From Polychytrium aggregatum (lineage: Eukaryota > Chytridiomycota > Chytridiomycetes > Polychytriales), in assembly GCF_025602895.1 (NCBI RefSeq), contig NW_026516399.1, forward strand, positions 1 through 58,436: a DNA stretch of 58,436 nt, written 5' to 3'. The notes below the pieces were generated by a model. The model was not told the origin of the DNA, searched no databases, and saw only the letters and a list, made by a program, of their open reading frames with translations. Position numbers and translations under genes: made by a program. Of the stretch, positions 1 through 8,650 are shown one piece after another (position 1 is the stretch's first letter; each line of letters begins with the position of its first letter).

Positions 1-1273
1 ACACAGCAGCCTCCTGGTGCAGGGTCTTGAGAGAGTGAAGGCGGGTAATAAGCTGCGGGATGATGTTGGACATGGGCTCCAGACGCTCCATGGTGCTGTG
101 CAGATAGAGAATCTTCTTGTCCGTCTCGGATGGGGTGCTCCTGAGCGGGGCAACGACGCCGTCCTCGTTTTCCTCGAGAATCTCGGCCGTGGCCGACTCC
201 TGAATCTGCTGTTGTTTGTGCAGATCCGACAGGTTGGCCATCTCCATGGTCAGGACCTTGACCCGCTTGGAAATCTGATCGAGATGTCGCGGGTTCGCGA
301 GCAGGGTCAAATGGTGGTCGAGATTGTCGAGGGCGGCAACCAAGCTGCCGTTGTTGCGCAGGAACGAGTGCGCCGAGCCCTCGCCGCTCTGCTGCAAAAA
401 GTTGGATCCAAACAGCCTCTCGAGCGAGGTCAGGCGGCCTTCAAGTTCGGTGACCTTGGTGAGCTGCGTCAGCTTGGCGGTTTCGGGGGAGTAGTACAGC
501 TCGTAGGTGACCGAGCCCGCGGCCGGTGCGGCTGTAGCGGCAGCACTGGCTGGCGAGGCCGAAGGAGCACCCTCGGCATCAGCTTGTGCCTCGGCAGCCG
601 GGGCGGCGCTGCTGTCACTCGGCTGCCCCAGTGACAGCTCCTTGAAGGCTTTGAGCTGGGCCATCAGCGACTTGCCCGTCTCGAGGTGCTTGGTGATCGA
701 GGCATTGGGCTCGCCCGCAGCGCTGTGGGCGTGCGATGAGATCTTGCCGAGCTCGGCTTGGAGGGCCGCGAGCTGCTGGACGAGCTCACTGTGCGAGAGC
801 GGGCTCGAGTTGGCCTTGTCCTCATTCGGGGCCTCGGCAGGCTCGCTGCTGGCCTGCGAGCCGATGGCCTCGATCTCCTCCTGGAGCTCCTCGGTCTCGG
901 CAAGCAGTCGGCGAAGCTTGTCAAAGGGAGACTCTTGTTCGTCGGCAAAGCCGCGACCGACCTTCTTACTCGACGGGATGATCGAGTAGACCTCGCGGTC
1001 CGGCAGGTTGATTGTTTTGTACATCAGCGGCCGCTTCCGGTTGCTGAGCTTTCCCGAAAAGTCCACGTTCGAGGCATCGACGACCGAGCTTTGGAACTTT
1101 TCGCGGGCAGCCGTGGTCGAGGTCGAGAGACGGACAATTTCGTCGGTGCTGGTCTCTTCGGTCGAAACCAAAGAGTCCTCAATCAGAGCGTTGGCGTCGC
1201 TGGGCGTATCGGGGGTCTCGTAGACATCCGGTGCGTTGTAGTCGATGTCGGGGAGTGCGCTGTACTTGGACAT
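1..1273 (-). CDS. DCTN2: Dynactin subunit 2 (p50, dynamitin), 3' end outside window
   Basis: Structural subunit of the dynactin shoulder, the cofactor that links cytoplasmic dynein to cargo. The ATG is at 1273-1271 and the frame stays open without introns to the window edge, about 424 codons. The N-terminus reads MSKYSALPDIDYNAPDVYET, the family's conserved leader that ends in a DVYET-type motif. Further on come RPLMYKTINL and long heptad-rich stretches (LAETEELQEEIEAI near residue 135, EGRLTSLERLFG, a C-terminal TRLHSLKTLHQEAA) typical of dynamitin coiled coils. An Ala/Ser-rich linker lies in the middle. The stop codon is beyond base 1. The start was chosen because it is the first ATG matching the family's N-terminus; an upstream stop is close by. 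Confidence 0.93.
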   Translation of the reverse strand, partial: MSKYSALPDIDYNAPDVYETPDTPSDANALIEDSLVSTEETSTDEIVRLSTSTTAAREKFQSSVVDASNVDFSGKLSNRKRPLMYKTINLPDREVYSIIPSSKKVGRGFADEQESPFDKLRRLLAETEELQEEIEAIGSQASSEPAEAPNEDKANSSPLSHSELVQQLAALQAELGKISSHAHSAAGEPNASITKHLETGKSLMAQLKAFKELSLGQPSDSSAAPAAEAQADAEGAPSASPASAAATAAPAAGSVTYELYYSPETAKLTQLTKVTELEGRLTSLERLFGSNFLQQSGEGSAHSFLRNNGSLVAALDNLDHHLTLLANPRHLDQISKRVKVLTMEMANLSDLHKQQQIQESATAEILEENEDGVVAPLRSTPSETDKKILYLHSTMERLEPMSNIIPQLITRLHSLKTLHQEAAV

Positions 1274-1558
1274 GGCGGTGGCGGTGGCAGACGCGGGCTT
1301 GAGGGCGGGCTGCAGATGTAGCTTGAGGCGAGCTGAGAGGATAAATGCTCGACGGCGCTGGGGCTCGAGGGACGATGCGGAGGAGGGGGTGTCGATCACA
1401 GGCCGGACACAGCGGGGCGATGGGACCGGGAACGCAGGACCAGAACGAAGGGGATGGGACGGGGCGGGATGGAGCGAGCCGGGCGGGCTGGCGCACATTC
1501 GGGCAGCGATTGCCTTTTCGGGCCGCTGCGCACGACAGTCCGTCCTGGTTTCATTCAA

Positions 1559-1813
1559 TCACGTGGAGGCGGTCCTGCGAAATCGATTGCCAGCCAAGAA
1601 GCCATGCCAGTGCCGGAGTCGTCGGGTGCAGTCGGAGGCTGTTCCGGGGACTCGGAGCAGAGTCTTGAGGGTATCATGGTCGAGGGCAAGCTGGAAACTC
1701 TCGTTGCAACAGACGATGGCGAAGATGTCTGGGCTGTGGTCGTCGATGGCCAGTCGAGCCATGTCGGGAGAACAGGGGCGATGGTTGGAGCAATGACTGG
1801 AGCAGCCGGCCAT
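1559..1813 (-). CDS. Short hypothetical ORF (84 aa) just downstream of the retrotransposon
   Basis: An uninterrupted ORF starting at the ATG 1813-1811 in a C-rich leader. It contains a stretch (MARLAIDDHSPDIFAIVCCN...) that resembles the start of an F-box or ankyrin-type fungal protein, but I recognise no family. It lies between the retrotransposon LTR and the dynactin p50 start. The retrotransposon inserted about 70 bp upstream of this ATG, so if the gene is real its promoter or leader was hit. The C-terminal part (CTRRLRHWHGFLAGNRF) could equally be intron or UTR read-through. Confidence 0.3.
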   Translation of the reverse strand: MAGCSSHCSNHRPCSPDMARLAIDDHSPDIFAIVCCNESFQLALDHDTLKTLLRVPGTASDCTRRLRHWHGFLAGNRFRRTAST

Positions 1814-1881
1814 GGTGATTGATGGGAGATGAGGATGTGAGATCAAGGCGATGCGGAGGTGGCGGATGGAGACAAAGCGGC

Positions 1882-1886
1882 GAGAG
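1882..1886. repeat. Target-site duplication, left copy (GAGAG)
   Basis: Five bases directly outside the left LTR, repeated at 7803-7807. Five bp is the usual TSD length for Ty3-type integrases. The right copy runs into a GA microsatellite, so part of the match could be coincidence, although both copies abut the LTR ends exactly. Confidence 0.8.
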
Positions 1887-2271
1887 TGTGAGGACCACGA
1901 CAAGCAACGACACTGGACGACCAGGTGCTTGGCGAACAACGATAAGCTATATTACGACTTATCAGATAACAACAAGTGTTGTTCGAACTGCAGATACAAA
2001 ATGGGTGCAAGAAAGGAGGGGCTTTATAGCCAAGAGGGAAACCGAAGGGCGAAAGTGGGCGAGAGGGGTGGAGCGACAAACGAGGGACGAGATGGGGGTG
2101 CGAGGGAGGCGGAGCTGCTAGAGAGAGGGGCGAAGCACAGCGCAGTCGGAGGCGAAGTAAGAGTCATCGGCGCCAGCCAATCAGGGAATACACGCCAAGA
2201 CAAACAAACATGACTCACGGTGCATCACGCGCAGCAGTCCACACGTGTTCCCAACGTGCATGATCATCACA
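1887..2271 (-). repeat. 3' LTR of the chromovirus
   Basis: 385 bp, TG...CA ends with the 5-bp inverted termini TGTGA/TCACA. Directly preceded, in element sense, by the polypurine tract and the pol stop codon. By eye identical to the copy at 7418-7802, including the TATA box and the 11-nt self-primer sequence. Confidence 0.95.
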
Positions 2272-2287
2272 TCATCCCCTCCCCAAA
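2272..2287 (-). other. Polypurine tract for plus-strand priming
   Basis: In element sense TTTGGGGAGGGGATGA, ending flush with the 3' LTR. The last three bases are the TGA stop codon of pol, so the tract also encodes the last pol residues (Leu-Gly-Arg-Gly-stop). Confidence 0.85.
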
Positions 2288-5200
2288 CTACGGCCACTCC
2301 TACGAACAATAAGTCCAGGCTTGTCGGGGTACCGGCGGTGGAAGTCGGCTATCTTGTCGGGAGCGTTAACGTAGTTGGCGGGCTCCCAGCTGCGATGATC
2401 AGTCGAGTAGCCCTTCCAATCAACGAAATAGCTCAACTTACCGCGGACCAGCTTGGAGTCGAGGATCTCCTGAACTTCATACTCCAAGTGGTCGTCGACG
2501 CGGACTGGCGGAGGAGGGTCTTGGATGCGGCCGGGGAGGGTGTTCGACTTGTGGGGCTCGAGGAGGGAGACATGGAACACCGGATGGATCTTGAGATCCT
2601 TGGGAAGGTCGAGGCGGAAGGCGAGGGAACCGATGGCTTCGACGATCTTGTAGGGTCCGATGCGCTGGTAGTCCAACTTCTTGCTTGGACGGGTGGTCTT
2701 GATGTTGCGTGTTAGGACCCAGACTTGATCGCCAGGAGCGAACTTGGGAGCGTCGGACTTGTGGGCATCCGCAAAGCGCTTGTAGTCCGCCTTGGCCTTC
2801 TCGAGGTTCTCCTTCAGCAACGCCAAGTTGTGCTGAAGGTGTTCGACTCGGTCGGTCGCGGAGGGGACATCGAGACTGGAAGGAAGGACCGGAGACTCGA
2901 ATCGAGGGTTGAAGCCGTAAGTCGCCAGGAACGGGGAGGCCTTGGTCGAGGTGTGCTCGAGGTTGTTGTATGAGAACTCGGCGAGCGGGAGCAGCATCGC
3001 CCAGTCATCCTGCTGGTACGAGGTGTAGCAGCGGAGATGCTGGTTGATGACTTGGTTGACCCGCTCAGTCTGTCCATCGGTTTGGGGATGGAACGCCGTG
3101 GACAGACTGGTCTTGATGCCGAGTTCCGAGCACAGGGCCTGCCAGAACCGCGAGGTGAACTGGCTTCCTCGGTCCGAGACGATGTTGTCCGGGAGACCGT
3201 GGAGGCGGAAGATGTTGTCGAGGAACAGCGACGCTGTTTCCTCGGCACTTGGGAGGGACCGACAGGGAAGGAAGTGGGCCATCTTGGTCAGGCTATCGAC
3301 GACGACAAAGATGCAAGTCTTGCCGTTGGACTCGGGGAGGTCGGTGATAAAGTCCATCGTCACCAGAGACCAGGGTCGCGATGCCGTCGGGAGGGGCTGC
3401 AAGTATCCAAACGGCTTATGTCGAGGGACTTTCGAGCGTGCACAAGTGTCGCACGTCGAGACATAAGCCTGGACATCCTTGCGGATCGAGGGCCACCAGA
3501 ACTGCCTCGAGATCAGTGCTCGGGTCCGCCGAATGCCAGGATGTCCAACAGCGACAGGGTCGTGGCATGACTTGAGGACGGGGACTCGACACGACTCTGG
3601 CACAACGATCTTGTCCATGAAGGTGAGGAGATCATCCTTCAGGACATACTTGGGATCGTTGCGGAGCTGGTCCAGGGACGGGTCCTTTGGTTGCTCCTCG
3701 GCAATGAGCTTGAGCAAGTCCACAGGGCGAGTGGAACTTGCATCCGAGGAGCGACGGACGGCACAGGCGAACGCCGAAGGTGGCAGCAACGGGGGAGGCT
3801 CCTTGGACACAGGTGCGGACGGAGGGACGTAGTCCGGGCGGCGGGAGAGAGCGTCGGCCTTGCCGTTCTTTGGACCGGGGAGGTATTGAATCCGGAGGTC
3901 GAACCGAGACAGGAACTGCGACCACCGGGCGTGTCGCTGGTTGAGGATGCGGGCCGACGCCAGGTATTCCAAGTTCTTGTGGTCGGTAAGGACTTGGACT
4001 GGGTGTTGGGCGCCTTCGAGGTAGTGTCGCCAGACCTCGAATGCCTCCTTGATGGCCAAGAGCTCCTTCTCATAGATGCTGTAGTTGCGTTCAGCATCCA
4101 TGAGCGTGCGGGAGTGAAAGGAGCACGGGTGCAGGTGGCCATCGGAGCCGCGCTGGGACAGGACGCATCCGATCGCAAAGTCTGAGGCATCAGACTCCAC
4201 GACAAAGGGCTTGGATGGGTCGGGGTGCGCAAGGACGGGCTCGGAGACGAAGGCTTCCTTGAGGGACTGGAAAGCCTTGTGGGCGTCGGGGGACCAGCGG
4301 AAGACCTGGGACTTCTTGAACAGGAGCGTGAGCGGACCGGCGATCTTGGCATATCCGTCAATGAAGCGACGGTAAAAGTTCGAGAACCCAATGAAGGAGC
4401 GAAGGTCGGAGACATTGCGGGGGACGGGCCAGTCGACAATGGCGGAGAGCTTTGCTCGTTCCATCTCGATACCCTTGGGCGAGATGACGTAGCCGAGGAA
4501 CGAGACCTTGTCCTTGGAGAACTCGCACTTCTCCAGCTTGCAGTACAACTTTGCAGCCTGGAGCTTGGCCAGGACCTGCTTGACGTGATTTGCATGCTGA
4601 GTGGGGTCAGCGCTGTAAATCAAGATGTCGTCAAGGTAGGCAATCGCAAAGTTGTCCAGCTCCTCACGAAGGACATCGTTGATGAAGTGCTGGAAGGTGG
4701 CCGGAGCATTGGTGAGTCCAAAGGGCATCACCAAGTACTCGAACTGGCCGTAACGAGTGCGGAAGGCCGTCTTCCACTCGTCGCCTGCGCGGATACGCAG
4801 CAGGTTGTAGGCCCCGCGGAGGTCCAGCTTCGTGAACACCTTCGCGTCCCGGACTCGGTCCAGCATCTCGTTGATCAACGGTAAGGGATAACGATTCTTG
4901 ACCGTGATCGTGTTCAATGCGCGATAGTCCACGCAGAGACGCAGAGAGCCGTCCTTCTTCTTGACGAAGAGGATCGGGGAACCGGCGGGAGAGGACGAAG
5001 GACGGATGAACCCTTTGACGAGGTTGTCGTCGAGGTATTCACGAAGGGCCTTGAGTTCGGGCTCTGACAGGGAGTAGAGTGGTCCGAACTTGGGGGTCTT
5101 GCCGGGCTCCAGGTCGATCGGGCAGTCGTACGTCCGGTGCGGGGGCAACGAGTCGGCTTCCTGCTTCGAGAAGACTGAGCCAAACGACTTGTACTCCTCG

Positions 5201-6231
5201 GGGATCGACGTCGAGAGGGGCGTCGGATCCGGATCGGTGGCAGGAAGGACGAGGACTTGGAACACAGTCAGGGGGTCGGGGCTAGACTGTGTGTCGAGGA
5301 CGGACTGCTCCAACGACTTGTACCTGATCGCTTGGACACGGACAGGAGCGGGGCTGGGAGCAACGGGACCGGGGAGACCAGGACGGACGGAGACGAGACC
5401 GGAGGGACCAGGACGAGCAGCACAGGAACAGGGCACCTCACTCGGAACACAATCAGAATAACGTTGAGCGATCACTTTATTCTGATCATCTTCGCGAGTA
5501 CAAACGGTGCGAGGCGAAGAAGCGAGCACCACAGTGGTGTCGGTAGAGGCACGAGGGAAAACATTGGGTGTGTCGCCAACAAGAGGAAGGGGAGAAGGAG
5601 AAACGGAAGAAACGGAAGGGAGGGAAGAGGCATCCACAACCTTGAGGATGTGGCTTGCAGGACGGGGAAGGCAAAGGAGTCCACGAGCCCAGTGAAGCCT
5701 GGGTTCGATGGACTGCAGCCAGGGATAGCCAAGGATAACGGGTTGGTGGGGAGACTTAATGACATCAAAGGAAAGGTGTTGAGTGTAGTCCCCAAGAACA
5801 ATCTTGAGGGGTTCCGTCTCAAAAGTGATGGGGCCGGAAGAAAGTGGCTGGCCATCGACACCTTGGACAGGGAGGGGAGTGGATTTGGAAACGAGGGGGA
5901 CCGAGAAGCGGTCAACAAAGCTCTCGTCGATGAAGTTGCCGGAGGCACCAGAATCGACGAGAAGTTGGCAAGAGAGGGAGCGACCAGAAGGGAGAACAAG
6001 AGAAGCGGAAAAAACGGGAGAAGAAGAAGAAATCGAAGAAACGCACGAAGAAGGCTCGGAGCAGAGATCAGTGTCGGCAGCATGGTTCGAGCAGATGACC
6101 AAGTTCGCAGGTGGTGTGGAGATCGGGAGCTCTGTCAAAGACATCTGGGAGCCAGATGTGCCCTTAGAAGAGGCGGGTTTGACAGAGTGCGATCCACCAC
6201 CGACTACATTGATCATTCCACACATAGCCAT
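2272..6231 (-). CDS. pol: Pol polyprotein: protease, RT, RNase H, integrase, chromodomain
   Basis: 1319 codons from the ATG at 6231, but the frame is open upstream to 6357 and overlaps gag by about 43 nt, so Pol is probably made as a Gag-Pol fusion by -1 frameshifting. Aspartic protease: LLVDSGASGNFID, catalytic Asp about residue 93. Reverse transcriptase: FVKKKDGSLRLCVDYRALN and YLDD at about 532. RNase H: VESDASDFAIG, YEKELLAI, TDHKNLEYL. Integrase: HHCC finger, then Asp about 960, Asp about 1017 (VSDRGSQFTS) and Glu about 1055 (TDGQTERVNQ); a GPY-type segment (RIGPYKIVEAIG) follows. A chromodomain closes the protein (about 1245-1300: VDWKGYSTDHRSWEP), the targeting module of chromoviruses. 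No internal stops or frameshifts. Confidence 0.95.
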   Translation of the reverse strand: MAMCGMINVVGGGSHSVKPASSKGTSGSQMSLTELPISTPPANLVICSNHAADTDLCSEPSSCVSSISSSSPVFSASLVLPSGRSLSCQLLVDSGASGNFIDESFVDRFSVPLVSKSTPLPVQGVDGQPLSSGPITFETEPLKIVLGDYTQHLSFDVIKSPHQPVILGYPWLQSIEPRLHWARGLLCLPRPASHILKVVDASSLPSVSSVSPSPLPLVGDTPNVFPRASTDTTVVLASSPRTVCTREDDQNKVIAQRYSDCVPSEVPCSCAARPGPSGLVSVRPGLPGPVAPSPAPVRVQAIRYKSLEQSVLDTQSSPDPLTVFQVLVLPATDPDPTPLSTSIPEEYKSFGSVFSKQEADSLPPHRTYDCPIDLEPGKTPKFGPLYSLSEPELKALREYLDDNLVKGFIRPSSSPAGSPILFVKKKDGSLRLCVDYRALNTITVKNRYPLPLINEMLDRVRDAKVFTKLDLRGAYNLLRIRAGDEWKTAFRTRYGQFEYLVMPFGLTNAPATFQHFINDVLREELDNFAIAYLDDILIYSADPTQHANHVKQVLAKLQAAKLYCKLEKCEFSKDKVSFLGYVISPKGIEMERAKLSAIVDWPVPRNVSDLRSFIGFSNFYRRFIDGYAKIAGPLTLLFKKSQVFRWSPDAHKAFQSLKEAFVSEPVLAHPDPSKPFVVESDASDFAIGCVLSQRGSDGHLHPCSFHSRTLMDAERNYSIYEKELLAIKEAFEVWRHYLEGAQHPVQVLTDHKNLEYLASARILNQRHARWSQFLSRFDLRIQYLPGPKNGKADALSRRPDYVPPSAPVSKEPPPLLPPSAFACAVRRSSDASSTRPVDLLKLIAEEQPKDPSLDQLRNDPKYVLKDDLLTFMDKIVVPESCRVPVLKSCHDPVAVGHPGIRRTRALISRQFWWPSIRKDVQAYVSTCDTCARSKVPRHKPFGYLQPLPTASRPWSLVTMDFITDLPESNGKTCIFVVVDSLTKMAHFLPCRSLPSAEETASLFLDNIFRLHGLPDNIVSDRGSQFTSRFWQALCSELGIKTSLSTAFHPQTDGQTERVNQVINQHLRCYTSYQQDDWAMLLPLAEFSYNNLEHTSTKASPFLATYGFNPRFESPVLPSSLDVPSATDRVEHLQHNLALLKENLEKAKADYKRFADAHKSDAPKFAPGDQVWVLTRNIKTTRPSKKLDYQRIGPYKIVEAIGSLAFRLDLPKDLKIHPVFHVSLLEPHKSNTLPGRIQDPPPPVRVDDHLEYEVQEILDSKLVRGKLSYFVDWKGYSTDHRSWEPANYVNAPDKIADFHRRYPDKPGLIVRRSGRSLGRG

Positions 6232-6296
6232 GCGCTCGACACTTACCTCATGCTCCTTACCATCGACGCTTGCTTCTGGAGGAAGGGGGGACGGCT

Positions 6297-6339
6297 CCAG
6301 ATCTAAGCCTCCACTTAGATCTGGGCCTGGTCGTTTCCC
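6297..6339 (-). promoter_or_regulatory. -1 ribosomal frameshift signal between gag and pol
   Basis: The heptamer GGGAAAC occupies 6339-6333 and is phased as G GGA AAC in the gag frame, the X XXY YYZ arrangement. Eight nt later an 11-bp perfect hairpin starts: CCAGATCTAAG (6324-6314), loop TGGAGG, CTTAGATCTGG (6307-6297). The gag stop TAA (6317-6315) lies inside the stem. A -1 slip enters the pol frame, which is open from 6357. Confidence 0.85.
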
Positions 6340-7298
6340 GACTCGAAGTGTTCCTCCTCACCATCATCGTAGACGATGGTTCGGACAACCTTCGAACGGG
6401 GACGGGAGCCGGGAGCCTGAGGACGGGAGCCAGGGAAGCGGGAACCAGAGGCGGGAGCACGGGAGCCGGACTTGAGGGGGCAGGACTTGGCGACGTGGCC
6501 GGGCTTGCCACAGCGGAAGCAGAGGCGCTCCTGGAAACGGCGGTTCTTCTCCTCGGGGGTCAGGCGGCTGACGACGGCGGCGTCGATCTGCATCGGCTCG
6601 GAGTAGAGAACCGGAGGCTCCTGGGCGGGCGGCTGGAAGGACGGAGGTCGGGAGTTGAAGGCCTGGGTGCCGAAGGAAACAGGGCCAGTGTTTCGGAGCT
6701 CGTTGTTGAGCTCGATGATGCGTGCATCGATCTTGAGGCAACGCTCGACGAACGGGACCAAGCGGAGAGGGAGAGGGTTGATGAAGGAGAGGCGCTGCTT
6801 GATCTCCCTCGACAGGCCACGGCGGAAGGCGGATATCTTGGCTTCGTCGTTCCATGGAAGGTCGGCGGCAACGCGGAGGAACTCTGAGGCATAATCCATG
6901 CACGAGCGGTTGCCCTGTGCCATGGAGGAAAGGAGCAGCTCGGCAGTATGGGTGCGGTCGGGATCGTCAAACGCTTGGCGAAAGCGTTCCATGAACGAGT
7001 CGAACGAGTGCAGGATTTGATCGTTCGATTCGATCAAGGGAGTCGCCCACTGGAGGGCCGGACCAGTGAGCAAACTCAAGACGTAACCCACCTTGACTTG
7101 CTCGGACGGGAACCTGGATGCCTGGAGCATCATGAGCAGGCGGCACTGGTTGACGAAGGGGCGGAACTTTGACCTGGTGCCGTCGAACTTGTCCGGGGTC
7201 GGCATGTGCGGGAGCTGCGGGGCGGCGGAAGAGTGTGTGGTCCGGAGGAGGACCAGTTCCTCCTGGAGGGCAACGATTTGGGCCTGGAGTTGGTCCAT
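6315..7298 (-). CDS. gag: Gag protein with one CCHC zinc knuckle
   Basis: 327 aa nucleocapsid/capsid precursor of the chromovirus. The N-terminus has a short coiled coil (LQAQIVALQEELVLL). A retrotransposon Gag domain follows (VNQCRLLMMLQ..., WATPLIESN, FRQAFDDPDR, GLSREIKQRLSF). Near the C-terminus is CFRCGKPGHVAKSCP, a canonical CX2CX4HX4C knuckle, then an Arg/Gly/Pro/Ser-rich tail. The ATG at 7298 is the first after the PBS leader of about 120 nt. The frame ends in a hairpin that belongs to the frameshift signal. Confidence 0.93.
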   Translation of the reverse strand: MDQLQAQIVALQEELVLLRTTHSSAAPQLPHMPTPDKFDGTRSKFRPFVNQCRLLMMLQASRFPSEQVKVGYVLSLLTGPALQWATPLIESNDQILHSFDSFMERFRQAFDDPDRTHTAELLLSSMAQGNRSCMDYASEFLRVAADLPWNDEAKISAFRRGLSREIKQRLSFINPLPLRLVPFVERCLKIDARIIELNNELRNTGPVSFGTQAFNSRPPSFQPPAQEPPVLYSEPMQIDAAVVSRLTPEEKNRRFQERLCFRCGKPGHVAKSCPLKSGSRAPASGSRFPGSRPQAPGSRPRSKVVRTIVYDDGEEEHFESGNDQAQI

Positions 7299-7404
7299 GT
7301 GGGATATGGGGGCGGGGGGGAGAGTGCAGAGAAGACAACAGAGAATAGAAGGATGAGGGCAGCAACGAAGCCTCAGCCAAGCAGGTGGTCAGACAGAGAG
7401 AGGG

Positions 7405-7415
7405 AGTTCGAACAA
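7405..7415 (-). other. Primer-binding site, self-primed (Tf1-type)
   Basis: Two nt inside the 5' LTR the element reads TTGTTCGAACT. This does not start with TGG, so it does not match a tRNA 3' CCA end. It is exactly complementary to AGTTCGAACAA at 7520-7510 in the LTR, 39 nt downstream of a TATAAA. The complement would be the 5' end of the transcript, as in the Tf1 self-priming mechanism. Confidence 0.7.
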
Positions 7416-7417
7416 TA

Positions 7418-7802
7418 TGTGAGGACCACGACAAGCAACGACACTGGACGACCAGGTGCTTGGCGAACAACGATAAGCTATATTACGACTTATCAGATAA
7501 CAACAAGTGTTGTTCGAACTGCAGATACAAAATGGGTGCAAGAAAGGAGGGGCTTTATAGCCAAGAGGGAAACCGAAGGGCGAAAGTGGGCGAGAGGGGT
7601 GGAGCGACAAACGAGGGACGAGATGGGGGTGCGAGGGAGGCGGAGCTGCTAGAGAGAGGGGCGAAGCACAGCGCAGTCGGAGGCGAAGTAAGAGTCATCG
7701 GCGCCAGCCAATCAGGGAATACACGCCAAGACAAACAAACATGACTCACGGTGCATCACGCGCAGCAGTCCACACGTGTTCCCAACGTGCATGATCATCA
7801 CA
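7418..7802 (-). repeat. 5' LTR of the chromovirus
   Basis: 385-bp LTR next to the PBS and gag leader; by eye identical to the 3' LTR at 1887-2271. It carries the promoter elements described separately. Confidence 0.95.
7510..7559 (-). promoter_or_regulatory. LTR promoter: TATA box and inferred transcript start
   Basis: TATAAA at 7559-7554 on the minus strand. The 11-nt AGTTCGAACAA that pairs with the PBS starts at 7520, 39 nt downstream, a normal TATA-to-start distance. Transcription start there is inferred, not shown. Confidence 0.6.
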
Positions 7803-7807
7803 GAGAG
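7803..7807. repeat. Target-site duplication, right copy (GAGAG)
   Basis: Directly outside the right LTR; first unit of a short GA microsatellite (about 7803-7818). Confidence 0.75.
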
Positions 7808-8403
7808 AGAGAGAGAGGGGCACAGCAAGGCAGCCAGCAAGGGCGGAGAATCAAGTCGGGTCTCGGAGTGCCAGCGGCGAGTGGTGCTCTTGGACACAGG
7901 CAACTTTTCTCAGGCTATGGGTGATGGTATTGCACCGCATCACAGAATGGCCATGGTCAGCGCGCGATGGTATTGGGTAGCAAAATATTTGATCAATGGT
8001 CAAAATCAAGGGTGTCCTGTTTTTATTAGATATTAACTAAGATACTGTGGGGATCGAGATCTAGCTGACTTCAGGGTTCGAGCACATATTATCGACAGAG
8101 TGTGGTTCTATCGACGTCAACGTCAAGACAACAGTTGTTCGATAGTTAGCACACGAACCGCTGGCGCAAGAACTGCTGGCACAAGAACAAAGAGCCAGCC
8201 GGTCATGGTGTACACCACCAGCAGACCGCCATGGCTTGCATCAGCACCACCGAGCCAGAGGCACTGGCAACTTACATCCGAGGTGAGCTCAGTTAGGGAG
8301 GAGGAGTGTAGAATCCAATACCAGTGGAGACGTAGCCAGCGGGAGGAGGCGGGGTCGGAATGGCTTCGGCTGTATTGGGCGACAAAATCCCACGGCCGTA
8401 GGG
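7808..8403. other. Non-coding stretch right of the retrotransposon
   Basis: Starts with a GA repeat. I see no gene. Around 8160-8190 there is a near-duplicate of the type CGCTGGCGCAAGAA/TGCTGGCACAAGAA. At 8000-8026 sits one member of a dispersed short motif (core GGTGTCCTGTTTT) also found near 33.7 and 45.9 kb. Confidence 0.5.
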
Positions 8404-8571
8404 TTAGTGCTCGTACGCTGGTGCTGAACTGCGAGTCCGCTCATTTCGAAGCACTATGTCGATGCTGCGGGTGAGAACGTTGAGCCCGCCTGGAAACCTA
8501 CTCTCAGTCGGCATCATGGCCAGTGCCAGGAGGGCCATCATGATGGGAGTATAGTATGATGAGAACTTCAT
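8404..8571 (-). CDS. Putative small secreted peptide (55 aa)
   Basis: ATG at 8571-8569, stop at 8404. The N-terminus is a good signal peptide: MKFSSYYT followed by a hydrophobic run (IMMALLALAMM). The mature part is short and basic (SRFPGGLNVL, NERTRSSAPAYEH). A clean TATA box lies about 80 bp upstream, which is why I prefer this ATG to the upstream in-frame one at 8646. I do not recognise a family. An intron further downstream could extend the protein. Confidence 0.4.
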   Translation of the reverse strand: MKFSSYYTPIMMALLALAMMPTESRFPGGLNVLTRSIDIVLRNERTRSSAPAYEH

Positions 8572-8650
8572 TGTGACTTTGCTGGATGTAGGAGCTGAAC
8601 CGAGGAAACTACTCGATGCTGACCCAACTTTGTCGACCAGAGGCACCGGT

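Larger units (their letters stand above)
1887..7802 (-). mobile_element. Complete LTR retrotransposon, Ty3/mdg4 chromovirus (Tf1/sushi-like)
   Basis: A full-length element of 5916 bp. Two 385-bp LTRs (1887-2271 and 7418-7802) sit at a constant offset of 5531 bp with no indel and look identical by eye. They begin TGTGA and end TCACA. The host pentamer GAGAG at 1882-1886 is duplicated at 7803-7807. Reading on the minus strand the order is 5' LTR, PBS, gag, pol (protease, RT, RNase H, integrase, chromodomain), polypurine tract, 3' LTR. Both ORFs are intact and catalytic motifs are present. Identical LTRs plus an intact TSD mean a recent insertion; the element may still be active. Chromodomain and self-primer place it with Tf1/sushi-type chromoviruses. 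Confidence 0.95.

Noticed and set aside
5257..6306. 349-codon plus-strand ORF opposite pol
   Set aside because: Antisense of the pol protease/linker region, low complexity and no family features.
7400..7417. tRNA-primed PBS for the retrotransposon
   Set aside because: No TGG next to the LTR; the self-complementary 11-mer explains the site better.
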